64,000 nt of DNA from Myxocyprinus asiaticus (Eukaryota > Chordata > Actinopteri > Cypriniformes > Catostomidae), in the NCBI RefSeq assembly GCF_019703515.2, contig NC_059365.1:34739501-34803500 (forward strand), given 5' to 3'. Positions 56,852-64,000 of the stretch are shown here, one piece after another. Within the stretch, counting starts at the first letter, position 1. Every line of letters starts with the position of its first letter. The notes below the pieces were generated by a model that was not told the DNA's origin, ran no database searches, and was given only the letters and a program-made list of their open reading frames with translations. The translations under genes were made by a program, and so were the position numbers.

Positions 56852-57796
56852 TTACCTGTGACAACACACAGGACGAACCGGCTCAACTTGGAGATTGCGG
56901 AACCTCACGAAGGTATTGGGTGTTGCCCAGCCCGCTGCTCTACCGATGTCTGCCAAAGAGGCGCCATTGGTCAGGGCTCCTGGTGGAGTGTGCCCGAAGC
57001 CCCAAGGGGGGCTGCACGTCCTGGGCGTGGTATGCCAAAGTGTTGGCTTCAACAACCCAGTGGGCGATCCTCTGTTTGGAGACAGCACTCCCATTTCGCT
57101 GTCCTCTGAAGCAGACAAAGAGCTGCTCAGAGCCTCTAAAGCTCTGCGTGCGATCCAAGTAGATGTGCAAAGCATGCACCGGACACAGCAATGAAAAGGC
57201 TGGGTCTGGCTCCTCCTGGGGCAGCTTCGCTTGCAGGTTCACCACCTGATCCCTACACGGGGTCGTGGGAACTTTGGGCATATAGCTCGGTCAGGGCCTC
57301 AGGACCACGTGAGAGTATTCTGGACCGAACTCCAGGCATATGTCGCTGACAGAGAACGCCTGCAGGTCCCCTACCCTCTTGATGGACATGAGCTCAGTCA
57401 GGAAGGCAGTCTTTAAGAGACTGCCTTTAGCTTATCTGACTCCAGGGCTCAAACGGGGCTCCCTGCAGGACCACGGAGAGATCCCATGAGGGAATGAGGC
57501 GTGGTCTGGGAGGATTCAATCTCCTCGCACCTCTAAGGAACCTGATGATCAGGTCGTGCTTCCCTAAATACTTACCATTAACTGCATTGTGGTGCACTGC
57601 CATAGCGGCCACATACACCATCAAGGTGGGGGGGGGGACAGCTCCCCCTCCAGCCTCTCCTGCAGGAAGGAAAGCACCGACCCGACTGCGCATCTCTGGG
57701 GGTCTTCGCGTCGGGAAGAACACCATTTAGACACCACTGCAAGACATATAGGAGCCTCGTAGAGGGAGCCCTAGCCTGAGTGATCATGTCTACCAC
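56852..57796 (-). pseudogene. DIRS tyrosine recombinase (copy C)
   Basis: The minus-strand N-terminal domain (LMVYVAAMAVHHNAVNGKYL) and catalytic parts (LRAHSTR near 57010, AGWATPNTFVRF near 56910) are recognisable. At the position of the catalytic Tyr, where copies B and D have RFYNL, this copy reads RFRNL, so the nucleophile is gone. The segment with the first Arg and its surroundings at 57280-57430 is shifted. At least three frameshifts. Confidence 0.8.
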
Positions 57797-57919
57797 TGTG
57801 GGTGGTGGGCCACTTAGGTCTTCCGCGTCCCATCCAAGGGCCAGACAGTCTGATCGTGGGTGCCAGATGGTGCCCCGTCCCTGAGAGAGGAGAACCCACC
57901 TCAGGGGAATTCACCAGGG

Positions 57920-58270
57920 AGGGGCTGTCACAAGGAGTGCGGGATGTGAGTGGCTCGCAACGACTTGAGTCGCTGCTGACTCCAGAGGAGGAGGCGGCGG
58001 GCGAGTTGAGACATGTGACACGAGCGCAAGCCGCCTTGGCGGCTACTGTATGCTACCACCACCATGTTGTCCATCCTGACCAACACCTGCTTGCCCTGGA
58101 TCAATGGCCGAAGCCTCCGCAGGGCGAGCAACATTGCGAGCATCTCAAGGCAGTTGACCTGTCAATGCAGTCGCGGCCCTGTCCCGGAGCCCGTGGCTGC
58201 ATGCCCGTTGCATGCTCAGAGGCATCTGTCATAACTATGACACGCCTGGGGTACTTGCACTAAGGGGACT
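57920..58270 (-). pseudogene. DIRS RNase H domain (copy C)
   Basis: The minus strand holds MLAMLLALRRLRPLIQGKQV and VRMDNMVVVAYSSRQGG, the latter with the Asp of the RNase H site. The upstream segment with the first acid lies in another frame near 58200-58260. Confidence 0.7.
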
Positions 58271-58392
58271 CCTGCCCACAGGAATGCAAGGCCTGTCCAA
58301 GGGCTGAATAGGTAGCGGCAGATCGGCGTGATGACCACGCGATGTGTGCCACAGCGCCATGCCCACCTCGCGACTCGAGTCTGATGCCAGTG

Positions 58393-59400
58393 CTAAAGCG
58401 GTCTCATATGCATCGACCCGAGCGGCGTGACCGCCGTCGAGGACGCCATATGCCCCAGGAGCCTCTGAAAATGCTTCAATGGGACCGCCGTGCTCTGCCA
58501 GAACAACTTCAGGCAGTTCATCACTGACTGCGTGCACTCGCTCATGAGGCATGCCATCATAGAGATTGAGTCTAACTTCAACCCGAGAAAAGAGATGCTC
58601 TGTACCGGGGAGAGCTGCTCTTTCCCCAGTTGACCCGAAGCCCCAACCGGCTGAGATGCCTGAGCACCAGGTCCCTGTGCACACACAATAAGTCTCGTGA
58701 GTGAGCTAGAGCCAGCCAGTCGTTGAGACAGTTGAGGATGCGGATGCCCACTTCCCTGGGCATCCGTATCCTCAAGGGCTGCCTCTGCGACTTCCGTGAA
58801 GACGCGAGGCAACAGGAACTGACCGAAGGGGAGGACCTTATACTGGTGCGCCCGGCCCTCGAAGGCGAACAGAAGAAAGGGCCTGTGCCGAGGAGAAACT
58901 AAGATGTTGAAGTACGCGTCCTTCAGGTCTACTGCCGCAAACCAATCCTGATGCTGGACGCTCGCTAAAATGCATTTCTGCATCAGCATCTTGAACGGGA
59001 GACTGTGCAAGGCCCGGTTCAGAACTCGCAGGTCCGGGATTGGCCGCAACCCACCACCTTTCCTTGGTACAATGTAATAGGGGCTGTAGAACCCCTTCAT
59101 CTCGGCTGGAGAGACAGGCTATACTGCGTCCTTCCGCAGAAGGGACGCGATCTCTGCGGGGAGGGCAGTGGTGTTCTCGCCTTGCCCTGCCCTTGAGGTA
59201 AAATGGATGCCACTGAACCCAGGTGGGTGCCTGGTGAACTGAATCGCATAGCCAAGTCGGACTGTCCCAGTCAGCCATCGCGATGGGTTGGGGAACACAA
59301 GCCACGCCCCCAAGCTCCGGGCGAGGGGGCCCAAGGAGACAATCGCGTCGGACGTACCGGCGGGTGGGGCCTCGCGGCGGGGCAGAGCTGGAGGTGCCAC
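58393..59400 (-). pseudogene. DIRS reverse transcriptase (copy C)
   Basis: On the minus strand FYSPYYIVPRKGGGLRPIPD, AVDLKDAYFNILV (motif A) and VLPFGQFLLPRVFTEV (motif B) are in one frame of 235 codons. After an inverted insertion at 58740-58775 the frame shifts, and motif C reads CLNDWLALAHSRD with Asn where Asp is usual, as in copy B. SISFLGLKLDSISM follows. The upstream N-terminal part (WLVFPNPSRWLTGTVRLGYA) is at 59230-59300. Confidence 0.8.
58734..58773. repeat. Templated inverted insertion making a hairpin
   Basis: gaggatgcggatgccca, then cttccc, then tgggcatccgtatcctc: 17-bp arms with one mismatch. Copy B has only the wild-type side, so the other arm was copied in inverted form. Confidence 0.8.
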
Positions 59401-59689
59401 GTTGAGGGGGCTAAGACCCCGAACTCGTGGTCGTGCGAGTCTGGGGACATCGAAGCACTTACCTACCTCCGGATACCCACCATAGGACTGGTCAGCGACG
59501 GGGGAGGAGGGAACCGTCCACGTAATCTGTCACAACTGCCCGGGTGGGTGAGTTGTGCTGCAGCTGGGCGCGCAGGGGCGGGGGGCCTGCCTCCGCAGCG
59601 TCATGCCTGCCATAAATGTGCGGTGTCCGGCGATCACAATAATGATGGCCGTAAACACCGGGTGTGTGACCCAGGATGGGTCGCCCATC

Positions 59690-60472
59690 TCAGGGGTGGC
59701 TAGAAGCCTTCCTCGGGTTCTTGGCAGTGAGCTGTGAGACGGGGGGGGGCGTCTGCTTCCTGCGGGTGGCTCGAAAGGTGTCACCGAATAGGCCGACCTG
59801 GGAGATGGGGGCATCGGCATGCGACTGGGCGACCGCACCCGAAGGTGGGAGCCCATTTGAGTCCTCAGCATCAGACTGGACCAGCCCGCTCTCCGATGCT
59901 GCAATCGAGAGCTCATTCACTTCATGAGCGCCGAATGAGATCGCAAACTCGCCCTGAGACGAGCCGGCAGTCTCATCCCAGAACTCGACCAGGGCAAACA
60001 AGCGTACTGGGGAATGGGAGGTCTGTGGAGAGTTACCCCAAAAAAAGCCCCCAGTGCTAACCAATGCGGCCTCAAACCATTAGGTAGAAGGACCGAGGCG
60101 GGGAGCCTCTGGGGAGGTTTTCCCTCTAACAACAGAAAGCCGCGACCGCAACGTTGCCATGGTCATGTTCTCGCAGTGAGAACATGACCTGTCCACAAAC
60201 GCTGTCTCTGCGTGGGCAGCGCCCAAGCACGTAAGGCAGCAATCGTGGCCATCGGAAGCGGAGAGGTAATGACCGCAACCAGGAAATAAACACAGACGGA
60301 AAGGCATCTTTAAAAAAATGCTCTCTGTCAGTGCCACTCTTTTAGTAGGGAAAATATACTCTTTTATTGCAAGAATATATACTCTTTTAGACTGTCGAAG
60401 CGCCCAGAGGCGTTCTTTGCACTCCACTGGTGCACGAGGGGGAGAAACCGCTGTAATGCGCCGTAAATCCAA
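59690..60472 (-). pseudogene. DIRS Gag-like protein (copy C)
   Basis: The minus strand contains MPFRLCLFPGCGHYLSASDG and the Cys/His cluster (CLTCLG, CSHCE) like copies A and B, in a frame ending near 60080. A further piece (60064-59690) holds NELSIAASESGLVQSDAEDS, matching the copy B segment SSAASESGLVQSDAEAS. The two pieces are in different frames. Confidence 0.7.
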
Positions 60473-60541
60473 CAGCTTTCAAGGTGAATGGATCGGCAGA
60501 GTAATTCAGCTCACTGAATACAAACGCTCAGCTCCAAAGAG

Positions 60542-60726
60542 AAAATCTGAATGAGTGGTTGCGAGCCAGCTCCTTTTATAACCGTATGTCCGGGGGAGTG
60601 GCATGCAAATTCCACTCGCCAATTCCCATTGGCCTTTTCTCAAAGATCAGAGGTGTTTGGGGCTCTCAAGTGCAACCCCTAGTGTCACTACATCGACACA
60701 ATGTCGAGTGAGTGACAGGTAGGGAA
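60542..60726 (-). repeat. DIRS copy C 5' terminal repeat, complete
   Basis: Runs from gaatgagtggttgcgagcca to gagtgagtgacaggtagggaa. It shows the outer part (ctagtgtcactacatcgaca) that copy B lost on its left end. Confidence 0.85.
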
Positions 60727-61179
60727 ACAGCGTTATACTTTGTAAAATTAATTAAAGCAGTAAAGAAACATTTCTGAATAAGTATGCCTATAGGCTATGT
60801 TTTAAAAAGTAAACAAAGGTTTTGTTCTTCTTTTTTTTTTTTCTTTTTTTTTCATTACTTATTTAATTTCACTTCTATCAAAATGTACTTATGGCAGTTA
60901 ACTTGAAAGAATACAACACATTCAGATGTCTTACACATGATTTATACATGGTCAGGAGCAGGTGTAAATTTAGTTGGTACCAACTTATGTTTTGAAAATA
61001 CAAAAACATTCATGAATCCGAGAATTTACATCAGAACGATTTATACAAAAATTTGTTCTGCTCATGTTTCATAAATAAGGCCCACTGTTTAAAAGGTTAA
61101 CAGAACGTTTGTATTTCTAATGAATAACATTGAACTGGTCTGCCATAACAACACAAGAGTGTTAAAGAGAAGAAGAAAG
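60727..61179. other. Right part of the DNA element and flank, non-coding
   Basis: T run at 60829-60850. No coding features. Confidence 0.5.
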
Positions 61180-61262
61180 AAAGTCATACACATCTGGGAT
61201 GCCAGGAGGGTGAGTAAATCACGAGAGAATTTTCATTTTTAGGTAAACTATCACTTTTAAAT
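61180..61262 (-). repeat. Fragment of the 'tagttcacccaaaaa' family
   Basis: ggagggtgagtaaatcacga, then ttttcatttttaggtaaact and atcactttta: the right end of the family. Confidence 0.5.
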
Positions 61263-61449
61263 GCTTTTGAAATTCATATTTATAGCCTTATTGTAAAATC
61301 GTTTTTATGAAATACATTTACATAACATAAAAACCAATTTCTACAACTGCAGATCTTGTATAAATCTTGATATAAAGTATGTGCTCTTCAGCTAATAGTC
61401 TGTAATCACGATTCATGTTTAATGCAGGCACTTGTTCCTGAGCTGCTGT

Positions 61450-62180
61450 TCTTCTCTATTGATACCTTATATGAGACCAAGAAGTAACAGCTTCTGACAG
61501 TGAACCCTGAGAAATGATGAACAGTATAATAAGAGAAGGTCTGCACACTGAAAATGTTTCTAAAAGAGTCGTTCATTATTTAGCAGGAGGGGATTTAAAA
61601 ACAAATGGCCAAAAGCTGTCCTCAGTGTGTCAACTCGCATCTTATTTGGTCTTCTTATAGATAACCTGTGAGTGTTATCAGGCATCCATTATTAACTGAT
61701 CAGTCTTCTCTTATTTTTGTGATAGTTCTTTGACCTCTGAACCTGTTTGGATACAACATTAAGAACTTTCCTCGTGCTTTGACAACACAAACAGGGTCCA
61801 GATTCATGAAATATTCTTGGGAACAAAATTCTTCTTAACTACCATTTTCTTCTTAAGAATGTGTTGTGAATCTGGCCCCTGTTTGTTATAGATTGACACT
61901 GCTGTATGACCTTTGTGCAGCTGGCTTCATGGCAACAACCTTGTTTCATTGTGTAACATTTTAAACAGGTTTTTGTGTAGTTATTAATTATTTTAAATGT
62001 ACCCGTCCAGATTGCTCTTGCACTGGCTAGAGGTATCTATAAGTCCCAGACAAATGACACGACACCATGCTGTAAGAATGAGGAGGGTGCAAAATACTGG
62101 CACACTGCTGATGTTCCAGTTTAATGAAATTGTTTCGACCCAAACAGAACAAACAAAATGTTTCATTTTGTTTGACCTGT
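61450..62180. repeat. Right part of the inverted, reordered duplication
   Basis: Blocks B (61470-61505), A (61748-61790), D (61925-61945 and 62000-62085) and C (62090-62175), each inverted relative to 54680-56045. Block D here has about 60 bp (taacattttaaacagg onward) that the left copy lacks. Confidence 0.75.
61797..61880. repeat. Small MITE-like inverted repeat
   Basis: The left end ccagattcatgaaatattct is inverted at the right (aagaatgtgttgtgaatctgg, partly), about 20-30-bp arms. The ccagattcac end is common in dispersed fish elements. Confidence 0.5.
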
Positions 62181-64000
62181 GCCGTGTGTCACAAAAAAAA
62201 GCTGAACAAATTCTAGATTCCAGGACTGGTTTTAGTTTCACATAAATGAATCGAAAAGACAATCGTGTGCGAGACAGCGCGAGTCACATCTCGCAAGAGA
62301 GTCAGCGAGATTTACTTCTCCGCTGAAGATGTTTATGAAAATTATGATAACTTATAAGAATTTAAACACAGTTATAACACAACACAAGAGAACATGAAAA
62401 AAATATGATCGATCAAATCACATTTACACAACACGAATAATCACTATGAAATCATGAATAATTATTATACATTCACACAGCACAGAGGATCACTAGTAAA
62501 TAATTAAGAATTTAAAGGCATTCACACAGCAAGATGAAACAATGCTGCTTCTGCTGCTGCTGCTAGAGCATGAAAAAAAAAATCAAAATGTGATGAAAAT
62601 ATTAAAATAGATAATATATCGATGTGAAAGTAACTGTATATAGGTCCACAATAAGAACATTTAGGCTTGTAATTTTAAAAGTTTCATATCTTAATTTGAA
62701 ATTTAAAAAAATTTAAATTAAAATCTTTAGTATTAATTTAAATTACTATCTTAATATAATTTAATACTATTAGACGTTAATACACTATCGAATGATAAAA
62801 ATGTGAATAATTGTAAAATGAGTAGATGGTATGCACTAATAAAGACTTATTTGTTCTTTCTTTCTAGCAGCATAAGACACAATAAAGACTTCAAGTGAAA
62901 TATTGTATGTTCATGGCATCTCTGCCAGCAAATCCTACGAAGAAGGGGTTTGGGTGGCATTCACACTTTGTATATTGTGGAGTGATTAAGTTTTTATATT
63001 TTAAAGTCATTCGATCATTATTGATATTGTATTAATATCTTAATTGAAATTCTATAATTATTTTAGGTTTATTTATTCATACATATTTTATGGCCAGTGT
63101 GGGAAAATGATTGGGAACAAATTAAAGTGTCTTTAAACAAATGCAAGACTGCCTAAAATATATTTCTTGCAATAATGATCATAAATAGCTTATTTTGTAA
63201 ATGTATACAATTGTCTCATTGAAGTGCACTTTAAATTAGAGTGAGAGGTACTGGGGGGAGTGAATGTCAATTTTGTCACAGCTGATTGGTCCATGTAGCA
63301 TCTGGACCAATCAGACACACAATTATTCATTATTTAATGAATAATCCAACAGACGTCTCAAGACTGTAACAAGCAAAGGTCCAAGTAGGCCCAAGCAGAC
63401 TCCGAGATGTCTGCTCTCCCACTAATCATTATCAGCTCTTAATCCCCCTTTGATGACACTGGTCCAGCAACTAGTGGACCTCAGAAACATTCCAGGTGGG
63501 GGAAGGTAGCCACATGCAAAGCAAAGGAATATGGGAAGAAGTAACTCACTCCATTCCACCATAGGAAAGACACATAAAGCCCATAAAACAGACTTTTCTT
63601 CATTAATTTATAGACAAACTGTTCTATAAATGAACATGAACATATCCTCAGGATATTGTGTGTGTGATTATTAGTGTCTCATATAGTGTCTTTTGTACTG
63701 TATACCGTTTTGTGCATGCTTTATGACAGAACCACTAGATAATGTAAAATTATTGGTATCTTGCTTCCTATCAAATTAATCCTTGTGTGATGCCCTAAAC
63801 ATTGGAGTATAGAACCCCCTTATAGCATGCATTGTATGCTTGTTATATTAATCAGAGCATAAAGGGGCACAAAATGCTAGCTTACTCCAATCATGCAAAT
63901 GAGTTCCAAACAAAGGAACTTTTCCTGCTGGAACATTGCACCAAACTCGAGAGGAGTGACCTCCCTCAGGAGTTAAAGGGCACTGTCGGAGTGACCTCTC
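62181..64000. other. Non-coding stretch, possible conserved sequence at 63280-63560
   Basis: Mostly AT-rich. 63280-63560 is more balanced and includes gctgattggtcc with its inverted neighbour ggaccaatcag (CCAAT-box-like, 63282-63312). The last 170 bp have no recognised feature. Confidence 0.35.

Larger units (their letters stand above)
56734..60726 (-). mobile_element. DIRS-type retrotransposon (copy C), 3' region deleted
   Basis: Read on the minus strand: full 5' terminal repeat (60542-60726), Gag-like protein, RT, RNase H and recombinase in the same order as copy B, then directly the extreme 3' end (56734-56775, ggaggttacgaaagtaacca). The 3' untranslated region, internal complementary region and most of the 3' repeat are missing, so this copy could not complete the circular intermediate. 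Frameshifts are many. Confidence 0.9.
56148..61084. mobile_element. DNA element with gggcct ends, host of DIRS copy C
   Basis: The left end tgggcctcattcatgaaagt and the right end catgtttcataaataaggcc are inverted to each other, as in the many vertebrate MITE-like elements with gggcc(t)yattyatgaa ends. Without the DIRS insert it would be about 0.95 kb and non-coding. No target duplication was clear. Confidence 0.45.

Overview
The window looks like nuclear DNA of a teleost fish, most likely a cyprinid. This is inferred from AT-rich, intron-like sequence with many simple repeats and from the repeat families present: DIRS-type tyrosine-recombinase retrotransposons, a Ty3/Gypsy element, an L2-clade LINE, tRNA-derived SINEs, hAT and Tc1/mariner elements, and short repeats starting with a 'tagttcacccaaaaa' motif. 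There is no operon-like structure and no complete host gene. At most, two weak exon candidates near 1.1 kb and 3.0 kb (+ strand) may be the 3' end of a gene.

Layout. 0-0.7 kb: 5' end of a DIRS element (minus strand). 1.1-3.2 kb: possible host exons, a 78-bp minisatellite and a short repeat copy. 3.57-5.75 kb: a hAT element with a clean 8-bp target duplication, itself hit by a second hAT-like MITE carrying telomere-like repeats. 6-10 kb: mostly non-coding with small fragments. 10.4-12.9 kb: a second DIRS subfamily (minus strand, RNase H plus recombinase only), next to a Tc1 relic. 14.1-15.9 kb: a SINE and a TRIM-like miniature LTR element with a tRNA-Phe-type primer site. 18.2-19.6 kb: a proline-rich tandem-repeat reading frame ending in a purine tract and an LTR-like end. 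19.9-21.6 kb: a non-autonomous DNA element split by a solo LTR. 22.8-23.2 kb: a SINE.

23.4-38.4 kb is a nested stack. A short interspersed repeat was split by a Ty3/Gypsy element with 1.2-kb LTRs and a tRNA-Ser primer site. Its 5' LTR was then hit by an L2 LINE, its integrase gene by a SINE (perfect 15-bp duplication), and its integrase 3' part by a nearly 5-kb DIRS element. 38.4-46.5 kb is mostly non-coding, with a second copy of the 20-kb DNA element, a CCAGCT-type repeat and a Tc1 relic. 46.5-47.4 kb: a short Tc1 transposon in a TA tract. 51.2-51.9 kb: a short repeat with a 96-bp near-perfect palindrome at its centre. 54.7-56.1 and 61.5-62.2 kb are inverted, reordered copies of each other flanking a DNA element (56.1-61.1 kb) that contains another DIRS copy (56.7-60.7 kb, minus strand).

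The coding capacity is nearly all transposon protein, and every multi-domain set is broken by stops, frameshifts, deletions or lost catalytic residues, so the copies are probably fossils. I found no evidence of a new multi-gene system. The best leads are the TRIM-like element, the dated nest, the palindrome and template-switch inverted repeats, a shared change in the DIRS polymerase motif, and the two possible host exons.
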